From: DATFMP01 sp035266845
GTDB lineage: Bacteria > SAR324 > JACQKK01
DNA: 64,000 nucleotides
NCBI GenBank assembly: GCA_035266845.1
Contig: DATFMP010000033.1
Coordinates: 62,001-126,000, forward strand
Direction: 5' to 3'
This document shows positions 43,537 to 53,500 of the stretch, piece after piece (position 1 is the first letter of the stretch; each line of letters begins with the position of its first letter). A program made the translations under genes and the position numbers. Under the pieces are notes generated by a model. It made no database searches. It saw nothing but the letters and a program-made list of their open reading frames with translations, and was not told the DNA's origin.

Positions 43537-44478
43537 CTACTGCCCGCGCAGGGCGCGCACGTAGTCCGCCAGCCCCCGCCGGATATCGTACCGGGGGGCA
43601 TAGCCGAGCACCTCGCGGGCACGGGTGATGTCCAACGCGCCCTTCTTGACCGGGACGATGCCGCCCGGCAGCCGATACGGGCCGGCCCCCACACGCAGGT
43701 CCGCACCCGGTACCAGCTCCTTGACGATCTCGACGATCTCCGCCAGCGTGGGCGCCTCGCCGCTGCCGATATTGTAGGCATCGAACGGATGCGCGTCCTT
43801 GTCCAGCACCAGCAGGATGCCCTGCACCAGATCGTCCACGTGCGTGTGATCCACGGCGAACTCCGAGCCTCCCTCCAGGTGCAGCGGGCGGCCCGCCACG
43901 GCGGCATCCACGAAAATCTTGGGGATGCGCGGGCGGGGCAGCCCCGGGCCATACACCCAACTCGTGCGCACGTGCAGGCACTCGATGCCGTACAGTTCGC
44001 CGTAACTGCGGGCCAGCAACTCCACGGCCAGCTTGGAGATGCCGTAGGGCATGCTGGGCTGCTGCGGATGCGTCTCCGCCGCCTGCGGTACCAGGAAGGG
44101 CCCGTAGGTCTCCTCCGAGCTGATGTGCACCATGCGCTTGACGCCGAACAGGCGCATGCACTCCAGTAGATTGAGCGAGCCCTCCACATTTACCTGGAAC
44201 GTGCGGAAGGGCGCCTCCACCGAGGCCGGTACGCCCACGATCGCCGCGCAATGAACGATGCCGTCCGGTCGCCCGGACTGGATCAGGGCTGCCATGCGCG
44301 CCCATTCGGTGACCTCGCCCATCTCGATGGACACCGCGGGGTGCGCCGCGGCCACCTGCCGCAGGCGCTCGCTCGCCGCCAAGTCCAGGGCAGTCACCTC
44401 GTCGCCGCGGGCGGCCAGCGCCTCCACCACCGCACTGCCCAGAAAGCCGGCGCCTCCGGTCACAAGCCATCGGGCCAT
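43537..44478 (-). CDS. NAD-dependent epimerase/dehydratase
   Basis: A 313-residue extended short-chain dehydrogenase. The NAD-binding motif TGGAGFLGSA is near residue 8, the catalytic Ser/Thr region is HISSEETYGP, and YXXXK is in PYGISKLAVE. C-terminal DHTHVDDLVQGI and NIGSGEAPTL are typical of sugar-nucleotide epimerases. In this operon, beside a TPP enzyme and a flavoprotein, it is more likely catabolic than part of polysaccharide synthesis, since no glycosyltransferases are nearby. Confidence 0.87.
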   Translation of the reverse strand: MARWLVTGGAGFLGSAVVEALAARGDEVTALDLAASERLRQVAAAHPAVSIEMGEVTEWARMAALIQSGRPDGIVHCAAIVGVPASVEAPFRTFQVNVEGSLNLLECMRLFGVKRMVHISSEETYGPFLVPQAAETHPQQPSMPYGISKLAVELLARSYGELYGIECLHVRTSWVYGPGLPRPRIPKIFVDAAVAGRPLHLEGGSEFAVDHTHVDDLVQGILLVLDKDAHPFDAYNIGSGEAPTLAEIVEIVKELVPGADLRVGAGPYRLPGGIVPVKKGALDITRAREVLGYAPRYDIRRGLADYVRALRGQ

Positions 44479-44566
44479 CGGCCCACCTCTCTTGCAGGCG
44501 CCCCCCAGCAGACCACCGCCCGTGCGTGATGGGCGCGCGGCGGCCGGGCGCGCGGTGATTGCGGAT

Positions 44567-46360
44567 TCAGGAGCGGTCGCCCGGCCCCCCGGAAACGAAG
44601 CGCTTGCCGAACGCGGGCTCCTTGTGCGGCGTGGGCGGCAGGGCCCAGGTGCCCGTGGCCGGTGGCCGGATGTTCGGGTCCACGTGCACGTCCAGTACCC
44701 AGGGCTTGTTCTGCTTGACCGCGTGCTCCAATGCCCCGCGGAAGTCCTCACCCTGCTTGATGGTCACCGCATCCACTCCATGGGCACGGGCCAGCGCCGC
44801 GAAGTCCGGATTGTAGGGCAACTCACCCTGGTAGAAGCCCGTGCCGATCTCCCGGCCGTCGAACAGGCCGTACTGGATGTCGCGGATGGCGCCCCAGGCA
44901 AAGTTGTTCCAGATCACCCACACTGCCGGGATGTTGTATTCCACCGCGGTGCACAGTACGTGGGGCGTCATCGTGAAGCCGCCGTCGCCCACGATGGCCA
45001 CGCAGGGCCTCTCCGGCGCGGCCAGCTTGGCGCCCAGGATGCCGCTCACGCCGAAGCCCATGGCAGAGAAGCCCCAGGCGTTGAGCATCGTCTGCGGGCG
45101 CCGCGCCTTCCAGAACTGCATGAACCAGTTGTGGTGCACGCCGGAATCCAGGCTGATGATGGCATCGTCCGGCAGCACCGCCTGCACGTCCGCCACCACC
45201 CGCTCGGGCCGCAGCGGCGAGGAGTACACGTCGAAGTTGGGCAGCGTATAGGCATCCCACTCCTGGCGCCAGCCCGCGATGGCTTGGTGCCACGGCGCCA
45301 GCCGGCCGGCCTCCAGCGTCGGCTCGTGTTCCAGCGCGGCCAGCAGTTGCCGCAGAAACGTGCGCGCATCGGCCAGGATGCCCATCGTGGGCGAGTAGTT
45401 GCGGCCGATTTCCGCCGGGTCCACGTCCACCTGGATCAGGCGTGTGTGCGGGAAGTTCCAGGAGTAGCCGGGAATCCACGAGGACGACGAGCGGTCGTCG
45501 AAGCGCGCCCCGATGGCCAGCACCAGGTCCGCGTGCCGCCCCGCCTGATTGGCGGGATACGCACCGTTGCGGCCGATGAAGCCCAGGGACAGCGCATCCT
45601 CCATGTCCAGGCAGCCCATGCCGTTGGGGGAGCTGACCACCGGAATGCCCAGCCGCCGCGCGAACGCGGTCAGTTCCGCGCCGGCCTCCGCCAGGGTCAC
45701 CCCGTGGCCGATGAACAGCACGGGCTGGCGCGCCTCGCGCAGCAGGCGCAGCACCTCCGCCACGTCCTCCGGCGCCGCACCGGGCCGCCGGTGTGTGGCC
45801 GGGAACTCCGGCGCCTCCAACTCGATGTCCGCCTCTTCCTGAAACACGTTGAAGGGCACGTCCAACTGCACCGGCCCGGGGCGGCCCGTCGTCATCAGCG
45901 TGGTCGCCTGGCGCAAGGCCAGCGGCAGCATGTCCACCCGCGTGGGCTGGAAGCTGCGCTTGACCACCGGCCGCACCACCGAAGGGAAGTCCGCCTGGTA
46001 GTGGCGATGGATCTCCTGGAACGGCCCTCGGTTGAACTGCTGCGTGGGCACGTTGGCCGTGATGGCCAGGAAGGCCGAGGAATCCGAGATGGCATTGGCC
46101 AGCGCCATCACCAGGTTCGCCGAGCCCGGCCCGCAGGAGGTGAGCGTGGCCACCGGCTCGTGCCGCACTCGATAATACGCGTCCGCCATGTGGCCCGCCG
46201 TCTGCTCGTGGCGCGGGGAGATCAGCTTGATGCGGTCCCGAGCGTCGTAAAGCGCATCGAGCATGCCGACGTTGCCGTGCCCGCAGAGGCCGAACACGTA
46301 CGGGAACTTTTCCCGCACGAGGAATTCGGTGATCAGCTCTGCGCCTTTGTGGTGGGCCAT
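44567..46360 (-). CDS. Thiamine pyrophosphate-dependent enzyme, acetolactate synthase-like
   Basis: A 597-residue TPP enzyme with the three-domain layout of acetolactate synthase/benzoylformate decarboxylase relatives. The catalytic Glu52 lies in ISPRHEQTAGHMADAYY. The central domain contains VLFIGHG and DLVLAIGARFDDR. The TPP/Mg motif GDGGFTMTPHVLCTAVEYNI then WNN is near residue 450. It could carboligate or decarboxylate a 2-keto acid. No small regulatory subunit (IlvN) is adjacent, so biosynthetic acetolactate synthase is unlikely. It lies 51 bases after iclR-like and 88 before the epimerase. Confidence 0.88.
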   Translation of the reverse strand: MAHHKGAELITEFLVREKFPYVFGLCGHGNVGMLDALYDARDRIKLISPRHEQTAGHMADAYYRVRHEPVATLTSCGPGSANLVMALANAISDSSAFLAITANVPTQQFNRGPFQEIHRHYQADFPSVVRPVVKRSFQPTRVDMLPLALRQATTLMTTGRPGPVQLDVPFNVFQEEADIELEAPEFPATHRRPGAAPEDVAEVLRLLREARQPVLFIGHGVTLAEAGAELTAFARRLGIPVVSSPNGMGCLDMEDALSLGFIGRNGAYPANQAGRHADLVLAIGARFDDRSSSSWIPGYSWNFPHTRLIQVDVDPAEIGRNYSPTMGILADARTFLRQLLAALEHEPTLEAGRLAPWHQAIAGWRQEWDAYTLPNFDVYSSPLRPERVVADVQAVLPDDAIISLDSGVHHNWFMQFWKARRPQTMLNAWGFSAMGFGVSGILGAKLAAPERPCVAIVGDGGFTMTPHVLCTAVEYNIPAVWVIWNNFAWGAIRDIQYGLFDGREIGTGFYQGELPYNPDFAALARAHGVDAVTIKQGEDFRGALEHAVKQNKPWVLDVHVDPNIRPPATGTWALPPTPHKEPAFGKRFVSGGPGDRS

Positions 46361-46411
46361 GGGATGTTCGCTCCTCTGTGATGGGCTGCGGATGGAGCCC
46401 GGGCGGGCTCG

Positions 46412-47221
46412 TCAGCGCGCCCCGGCGGCCAGCATCGGGCTGCCCAGCATGCGCGAGATGGTGCGGGCGCACTCCTTCACCTTCGGTACCAGGATCAGCG
46501 CCCGCTCCGGCCCCAGGCGGATCGTCGGCGCCGAAATGCTCACGGCGGCGACCACGTGGCCGGTGTGATCCGTGATGGGCGCGGCGATGCAGCGCAGCCC
46601 CAGCTCCAGCTCTTCGTGATCGATGGCGTAGCCGGCCGCGCGCACCTCCTGCAGGTGCTGCTTTAGCCGCGCCGGCTCAACGATGGTATGCGGGGTGGCG
46701 GCCGTCAGCTCTGCCGTGCGCAGGTACTCGTCAATCTCCGGCTCGGGAAAGTACGCCAGCAGCACCTTGCCCAGCGAGCTGGCATGGGCCGGGCTGCGCT
46801 TGCCCACGGAGGCGTGCACCCGCACGTCGTGCCGCCCCTCCACCAACTGCACCGTCACCACCTCCGTGCCGAAAAGTATGCCCACGTGGGCCGTCTCCCC
46901 CGTCAGCTCCGCCAGTACCTGCAGCGGCGGCACGGCCTGCCAGCGCAGCGGCTCGTACCGCAGCGAGACCGCCCCCAGCGCGGCCAGGCGCGGTCCCAAC
47001 GTGTAGGCGCCGGTGACCTCGTCGCGTATCAGGTAGCCGCACTCCTCGAACGTGTTCACGATGCGGAACACGCGCGACTTGCCCTGCCCCACCGCCTGAG
47101 TCAGCTCGCCCAGGCTCCACGCCTCCTGCTGCGCGAAGCGGTCCAGCACTTCCAGCGAGGCGCGCAGCGCAGCGATGGTGTAAGGGTTGCGTTCCCTGGC
47201 TGCCTTGAATGATCGGGCCAT
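46412..47221 (-). CDS. IclR-family transcriptional regulator
   Basis: A 269-residue regulator. The N-terminal winged helix is around SLGELTQAVGQGKSRVFRIV (about 36-65), and the C-terminal IclR ligand domain contains VHASVGKRSPAHASSLGKVL and ITDHTGHVVAAVSISAPTIR. As first gene of the catabolic unit and divergent from tcuA, it probably controls both directions from the 327-base gap. IclR proteins can repress or activate; the ligand is likely a pathway acid. Confidence 0.92.
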   Translation of the reverse strand: MARSFKAARERNPYTIAALRASLEVLDRFAQQEAWSLGELTQAVGQGKSRVFRIVNTFEECGYLIRDEVTGAYTLGPRLAALGAVSLRYEPLRWQAVPPLQVLAELTGETAHVGILFGTEVVTVQLVEGRHDVRVHASVGKRSPAHASSLGKVLLAYFPEPEIDEYLRTAELTAATPHTIVEPARLKQHLQEVRAAGYAIDHEELELGLRCIAAPITDHTGHVVAAVSISAPTIRLGPERALILVPKVKECARTISRMLGSPMLAAGAR

Positions 47222-47548
47222 GCGGCCGCCTCCACGGAGCGCTGCGGATGGCTGCGAAGAAAATGAATCGCGTTTCAAAATCCACGCGACGGGTGCCGTG
47301 CCTCCCGACTCATAGGTCCCTTCCGCCCTGCTTGTCAATGACTGACGTCAATCCGCTCTGTACGCGCAGTCAGTGTCGGCACCCGCCGCATAGCACCCGC
47401 CGGTGGGCCAAAGTGAAACTACTTTGCATTTTTGAAACGGCTGGCTTAAGAGCTAAGAGCAGGCTGCCCCCGTTGGATGGCGCAGTGAGCCGGGGAGGTA
47501 GCGTAGCACCCGTCCCATCCGGTATCCTGCGGCCACCGATCAACCCGA
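47222..47548. promoter_or_regulatory. Divergent control region between the IclR operon and tcuAB, with candidate operators
   Basis: Two inverted copies of CGTTTCAAAA stand 159 bases apart: one at 47271-47280 near the regulator start, the other read on the minus strand at 47429-47439, about 110 bases before tcuA. The first is also framed by CGCGT-N10-ACGCG (47269-47288). IclR-family operators are often AT-centred imperfect palindromes of this style. Both stand out against GC-rich surroundings. Confidence 0.45.
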
Positions 47549-48955
47549 ATGCGACCCATGCTGAACCTCGATCAAGACTACGACGTAATGGTGGTGGGCG
47601 GGGGCAATGCCGGTCTCTGCGCCGCGATCACCGCGCGCGAGGCGGGCGCCCGCGTGCTGCTGGTGGAGCACGCGCCCCGGGCCATGCGCGGCGGCAACAG
47701 CCGGCACACGCGCAACCTGCGCGCCATGCACACGGAGCCCACCACCGTGCTCACCGAGGCGTACCCGGAGGCGGAGTACTGGGATGACCTGAATCGTGTC
47801 ACGGGCGGCCAGACGGACGAAGAACTCGCCCGCATGACCATCCGCGAATCGTCCCGGCTCGCCCCCTGGATGGAGGCCCATGGTGTGCGCTTCCAGCCCT
47901 CGCTCAAGGGCACGCTCAACCTCTCGCGTACCAACGCGTTCTTCCTGGGCGGCGGCAAGGCGCTCGTCAACGCTTACTACCGCTCCGCCGAACAACTCGG
48001 TATCGACATCGTCTACGATACGGAGGCGCGCCATCTGCGCCTGCAGGAGGGCGCCATCCGCGAGGTGGAGCTGACCAGCCAGGGCTTCCCGGCCACCGTG
48101 CGGGCCAAGGCCGTGGTGGTCTCCTCCGGAGGCTTCCAGGCCAATATTGAATGGCTCAAGCAGTACTGGGGCGAGGCGGCGGAGAATTTCCGCATCCGCG
48201 GCACGCCGTATGCCCAGGGCCGCGTGCTGCGGGACCTGCTGGATCAGGGTGTGATGCCCGTGGGCGACCCCACCCAGTGCCACGCGGTGGCCATCGACGG
48301 GCGGGCCCCGCGCTTCGATGGCGGCATCGTGACGCGGCTGGACTGCGTGCCCTTCAGCATTGTGGTGGATCGCGACGGCCAGCGCTTCTACGACGAGGGC
48401 GAGGACGTCTGGCCCAAGCGTTACGCGATCTGGGGTCGGCTGGTGGCCCAGCGGCCGGGGCAGACCGCCTTTGCGATCATCGATGCGAAGTCCGAGCGGC
48501 TCTTCATGCCCTCGGTATTCCCGGCCATCCGCGCCGACACGATCGGCGAACTGGCGACGAAGTTCGGGCTGGAACTGGGGCCGTTGGAGGAGACGGTGCG
48601 GCGCTTCAACGCCGCCGTGCGGCCGGGGAACTTCGACAGCCAGAAGCTGGACGGCTGCGCCACCGAGGGTCTGGAGCCGCCAAAGACCAACTGGGCGCGC
48701 GCCATCGATACACCCCCGTTCATCGGCTATCCGCTGTGCCCGGGCATCACGTTCACCTACCTGGGCGTGAAGGTGAACGAGCGGGCACAGGTACTGCAGG
48801 AAGGCGGCGCGCCGGTCGCCAATCTGTTCGCTTCGGGAGAGATCATGGCGGGTAACATCCTCGGCAAGGGCTATCTCGCAGGATTCGGGATGACCCTGGG
48901 CACCGTGTTCGGACGCATCGCGGGACGGGAGGCGGCACGGCATGCGCTCAGCTGA
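47549..48955 (+). CDS. tcuA: FAD-dependent tricarballylate dehydrogenase TcuA
   Basis: A 468-residue flavoprotein that oxidises tricarballylate to cis-aconitate, feeding the TCA cycle. The FAD motif is VMVVGGGNAGLCAAITAREA; GGNSRHTRNLRAMH, VVVSSGGFQANIEWL and ASGEIMAGNILGKGYLAGFG are typical TcuA segments. It overlaps tcuB by 14 bases, which fixes the assignment better than sequence alone. ATGs at 47549 and 47558 are both possible. No TcuC-type transporter is visible next to it. Confidence 0.9.
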   Translation: MRPMLNLDQDYDVMVVGGGNAGLCAAITAREAGARVLLVEHAPRAMRGGNSRHTRNLRAMHTEPTTVLTEAYPEAEYWDDLNRVTGGQTDEELARMTIRESSRLAPWMEAHGVRFQPSLKGTLNLSRTNAFFLGGGKALVNAYYRSAEQLGIDIVYDTEARHLRLQEGAIREVELTSQGFPATVRAKAVVVSSGGFQANIEWLKQYWGEAAENFRIRGTPYAQGRVLRDLLDQGVMPVGDPTQCHAVAIDGRAPRFDGGIVTRLDCVPFSIVVDRDGQRFYDEGEDVWPKRYAIWGRLVAQRPGQTAFAIIDAKSERLFMPSVFPAIRADTIGELATKFGLELGPLEETVRRFNAAVRPGNFDSQKLDGCATEGLEPPKTNWARAIDTPPFIGYPLCPGITFTYLGVKVNERAQVLQEGGAPVANLFASGEIMAGNILGKGYLAGFGMTLGTVFGRIAGREAARHALS

Positions 48956-50039
48956 GATCCGGGCCGATGCCCGGCGCGCCATGGAGGTCTGCAACGCGTG
49001 CCGCTACTGCGAGGGCTTCTGCGCCGTGTTCCCGGCCATGGAGCTGCGCCGCACCTTCAGCGACGGCGAGCTGGACTACCTGGCGAACCTCTGCCACAAC
49101 TGCCGTGGCTGCTACTACGCCTGTCAGTATGCCCCGCCCCACGAGTTCGGCATCAACCTCCCCCGCACCTTCGCGGAGCTGCGCGGCGAGACCTACGCGG
49201 AGAACGTGTGGCCGCGACCGCTGGCCCGGCTCTTCGCTCGGAACGGGCTGGTCGTCTCCCTGGCTGCGGCGCTGGGCATCGCCCTGGTGCTGCTGCTGGC
49301 CATGGCGCTGCAGCCGGCCGATGTGCTCTATGGGGCACACCAGGGACCGGGCGCCTTCTATGCGGTGATTCCCTACGGCACCATGGTGGCCGTGGCCGGC
49401 GCCACCTTCGGCTTCGCCGTGCTGGCCATGGTGCTGGGCGTGGCGCGCTTCTGGCGCCGGGCAGGCGCGGGCGGGCTGCCGCGCGTGCGCCCGCTGGTGC
49501 GGGCCCTGGGCGACGTGCTGACCCTGCGCTACCTGGGCGGGGGCGGTGACGGCTGCAACGACCGGGACGAGGCCTTCTCGCAGAAGCGGCGCTGGCTGCA
49601 CCAGAGCCTCTTCTACGGCTTCCTGCTTTGCCTCGCCTCCACCACGGTCGCGGCGGCCTATGACCATTTCCTCGGGCTGCCCGCGCCCTATCCGTTCTGG
49701 AGCTGGCCCGTGCTGCTGGGGACCGTGGGCGGTATCGGCATGGTGGTGGGCACCAGCGGGCTGTTCGGCCTCAAGCTGGTGGGCGATCGCGCGCCCGCGG
49801 CCCCGCGCCTGCTGGGCGCGGACGTGGCGCTGATCGTTCTGCTGGGCATGACCGCCGTCACGGGCCTGCTGCTGCTGGGCCTGCGCGCCACGGGGGCCAT
49901 GGGCGTGCTGCTGGCCATCCACCTGGGGTTCGTGCTGGCGGTGTTCCTCACCATGCCCTACAGCAAGTTCGTGCACGGCGGCTTCCGCGTGGCGGCCCTG
50001 CTGCGCTACGCCATGGAGCGCGACACGTCCGGCGCGTAG
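48942..50039 (+). CDS. tcuB: Tricarballylate utilisation electron-transfer protein TcuB
   Basis: A 365-residue membrane iron-sulphur protein that takes electrons from the TcuA flavin to the quinone pool. Two 4Fe-4S Cys clusters are at the N-terminus (CNACRYCEGFCAVFP and CHNCRGCYYACQYAPP), followed by about six transmembrane helices with conserved His residues (RRWLHQSLFYGFLLC, AIHLGFVLAVF) that may bind haem. The stop TAG at 50037 coincides with the first three bases of repeat copy C, so the element's end supplies the terminator codon. Confidence 0.9.
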   Translation: MRSAEIRADARRAMEVCNACRYCEGFCAVFPAMELRRTFSDGELDYLANLCHNCRGCYYACQYAPPHEFGINLPRTFAELRGETYAENVWPRPLARLFARNGLVVSLAAALGIALVLLLAMALQPADVLYGAHQGPGAFYAVIPYGTMVAVAGATFGFAVLAMVLGVARFWRRAGAGGLPRVRPLVRALGDVLTLRYLGGGGDGCNDRDEAFSQKRRWLHQSLFYGFLLCLASTTVAAAYDHFLGLPAPYPFWSWPVLLGTVGGIGMVVGTSGLFGLKLVGDRAPAAPRLLGADVALIVLLGMTAVTGLLLLGLRATGAMGVLLAIHLGFVLAVFLTMPYSKFVHGGFRVAALLRYAMERDTSGA

Positions 50040-50250
50040 GCTGTGCCCGGAAAAGCATTCCGGCCAGGGGGGCTTTGCCCCCACCCCCACCAGGGAGCGG
50101 GGCTCCCTGGACCCAGTTTGCGGGCGAGACCACGCCGGCGTTGATCGGGGTCCATGCTGGGGGTGCGGGAGCCATCGGCCCCCGCGCTGAGTTTCCTGTG
50201 GTCTTCAAGCGGACCAGCCGCTTGAAGATCCCCTGCCAGACAGACCCAAG
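50037..50250. repeat. Interspersed hairpin repeat, copy C
   Basis: About 214 bp starting TAGGCTGTGCCCGGAAAAG; the opposite end, read on the other strand, is TTGGGTCTGTCTGGCAGG, so the terminal inverted repeat is degenerate. Internal hairpins GGGGGCTTTGCCCCC, CAGGGAGCGGGGCTCCCTG, a GGGGTGCGGGAGCC...GGCCCCCGC unit and GCGGACCAGCCGC keep the order of copies A and B. It abuts the tcuB stop codon. Confidence 0.75.
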
Positions 50251-50537
50251 CCAGCCCGCATCCCCGCAGGCTCTCCCCCACGACCTGGCTCCGTTCCCGC
50301 CCTGCCTTGCCTGCCTCCACTGCGGGGCGCCCGTCTTGCATCGACAATAACGCGACACCCGATTCCCGTAAATCCACTTAATCCAGGATTTCACCAGCAA
50401 AAGGCAACATCGTCTCCACAATCTGCGTTTAAGCTGCGGAGCACTGCATAGAAATGTGCCTTTTGCGACAATTGCTTCGAACTGACCTGCCAAGTCCCTT
50501 GGCCCGGCCTGCGTTCGCGTTTGCTTGAGAGACGGTA

Positions 50538-53500
50538 ATGGCCCGCGCACTGAAGAAGCTGCTCCCGTTCGTCCTCGCCGCCTCATTGGTCGTCCTGTTC
50601 GTGGCCTGCAACGAGAAGGGCTCGTTGAACCAGGGACACAAGGCGGACAATTCGAGCAGCCCCCCGGCGACCCCGCCCAGCGCGATCACCATTGATGGAC
50701 CCCCGACGCCCCTGGCGCGCGGACAGACCTTCCAGTTCCACGCCACGGCTCGCTATGGCATCAGCACCGCGGATGCCACCAATTCCGTGGATTGGAACAG
50801 CGACGATCCGTCGGTGATCATCAGCGCCACGGGCTTGGCCACCGCGACGGGGCTGGGCACGGCGCACGTCCGCGCCCAGATGAGCGGCGTGCTCTCGCCC
50901 GCTCAAACCGTCACGGTCGAGGCCCTGTCCGCGATCGCGGTGACCTCGTCCGTGGGATCCACGGCCATCGGGCTTGCCGAACCCTTCACGGCCACCGGCA
51001 CGCTTACGCCCAGTGGGGCCACCGTAGACGTGACCGACGTGGTGACGTGGAGCACCGACAACGGACCTGTCGCCACAGTCGGCGCCGGCACCGGCATCGC
51101 GACGGGCGTTTCGCTCGGCAGCGCTACCATCACCGCCACGGCCCCCAACAACGGCGCTGTGTTCGGCTCGGCACCATTGACAGTCGAGGGCATCGCAAGC
51201 ATCGCGGTCACGCCCAGCCCCGCGCAGCTCTCCCCTCCAGAGCTCATCCCCGGCCTGCCCCAGCCATTCAAGGCCACGGCCACGCTCAGCGGCGGTGGCA
51301 CGGTGGATGCCACCCAGGGCGTGGCATGGTCCACGGACCAGCCCACCTACCTCTCGCTCAGCGCGGCGGGCGTGGCGACGGGTGTGAGCGAGTTGCAGGG
51401 CATCAATGTCATTGCCACCGATCCCAATCCGCCCAACAGCAGCGGCTCCGTTACCGTGAACGTGGAGCCGCTGAACTCGATCGCGGTCACGGTGAACGGC
51501 GGCGGGGCGGCAGACCTGCCCTCTACCGGCACGCTCCAGCTCCAGGCCATGGGCAGTTGGGGCCAAGCCAGCCCACACACGGTGGATATGACCACCGTCG
51601 CAGGCTGGACATCGTCCAACACCGCAGTGGCCACGGTGGATGCCGGCGGCAACGTCTCCGGCGTCGCGCCCGGCGTCGTCACCATCACGGCGAACGGACC
51701 CGCTGGCTCCGGCGTGAGCGGGGCACTCACCGTCACGGTCTCGCCGGTCACGTTTGTGAACTGGGTACTCAAACCCAGCGGCCAAGCCATCCAGACCGGC
51801 GCGTCCCTGCAGTACGTACTGATGGAGCAGTTCAGCGACGGCAGCTTCGTACCCTCGGCGAACCCAGTGACAGGCTGGAGCGTCACGAATGGCACCGGCA
51901 GCGCCACGATCGACGGCACGGGCCTGCTTACGGCTGTGAGTGCGGGCACCGCTACCGTCACGGTGGATTTCACGGACGACAACGGCAACGCCGCCTCGCG
52001 AAGCACAAGCGTCACGGTCGTATCCACAGATTCGACGCCGCCCTCAGTCTCCAGCGTCTCCCCCGTGGATACGGCCACGGAAGTCGCGCTCGACGCCGTC
52101 GTGACAGCCACGTTCAGCGAGCCCATCGCGCCGGCCACGCTGGACACCAGCACCTTCACGGTCAGCGACGGCGTGGGGCCCATCACGGGCACGGTCACCT
52201 ACGATCCCGGCACGCTCACGGCTACCTTCACCCCATCGGCCCCGCTGCAGGAGAACACGACCTATACGGCGGATATCGCGGCGAGCGTAACGGACCTGGC
52301 CGGCAACGCGCTGGGCAGCGCCTACACCTGGGGCTTCACCAGCGTTGTGGACGGCACGCCGCCGACCGTCGTGAGCACCTCCCCCGCCGCCAACGCCACC
52401 AACGTGGCGGACAGCGCGGTGATCACGGCGACCTTCAGCGAGCCCATCGCCGCCGCCACGCTGACCGGCAACTTCACCGTCAGCGATGGCTCGGGCAACA
52501 TCGCGGGCACCGTCACTTACGACGCGCCCACGCGCACGGCTACCTTCACGCCCGCCAGCCCACTTACGGGCAACACGGTCTATACGGCCAAGCTGAACAC
52601 CAATGTGACGGACCAGGCGCCCACGCCCAACGCGCTGGCGGCGGCCAAGACTTGGTCGTTCGCGACCACGCCGGTGCCCGTCGCCATGACCATCGGGGGC
52701 CCGGCCAACGTGCTCGAGGGCCTGACCGCGGCGTTCTCCGTGGCCACGGTGACCTACTCGGACGGCACCACGGCGCCGCTTCCGGCCGTCACCTGGAGCG
52801 TCACCAATGGCTCCGGCACCGCCACGGTGAACGCCGGCACGGGCGTCGTGACCGGCGGCACGCCCGGCACGGTGACCGTCACGGCCACCCACGCGGCCAC
52901 GGGCGTTACCGCGTCCGCGCAGCTCACCGTGGTCGCCAAGTCGCTCGTGTCGCTGATGGTGGGCGGGCCCGCCACGGTGGGCGAGGGCGGCACCGCAAGC
53001 TACTCCGTCGCCGGCGCGCTGTACGACAACGGCGATACGACACCGGTCCCCACTGTGACCTGGAGCGTGACCAACGGCACCGGTACCTCCACCATCGATG
53101 CCGCCGGCCTGCTCACGGCCGGCACGCCGGGCACCGTCACCGTCACGGCCACGGAGCCTGTCAGCGGCGTTGTCGGTTCGCGCTCCGTGACCGTGCAGCC
53201 CAAGACGCTTACAGCCATCACCATCACCGGGGATACCACCGTTCTCCAAGGCAACACCACCGCGGCCTATTCGGTCTCGGCCGTGACCTACAACAACGGC
53301 GACACGACGCCGGTACCCTCGGTGACCTGGGGCGTCACCAACGGCACCGGCACCGCCAGCATCAATGCCTCCGGCGTGGTCACGGGCGGCACGCCGGGCA
53401 CGGTCACCGTCACGGCCACAGCGACGGACGGGAGCGGCGTCGTTTCCACCGGCATCACGCTGACCGTCACGGGCAAATCGGTCACAAGCCTTACCATCAG

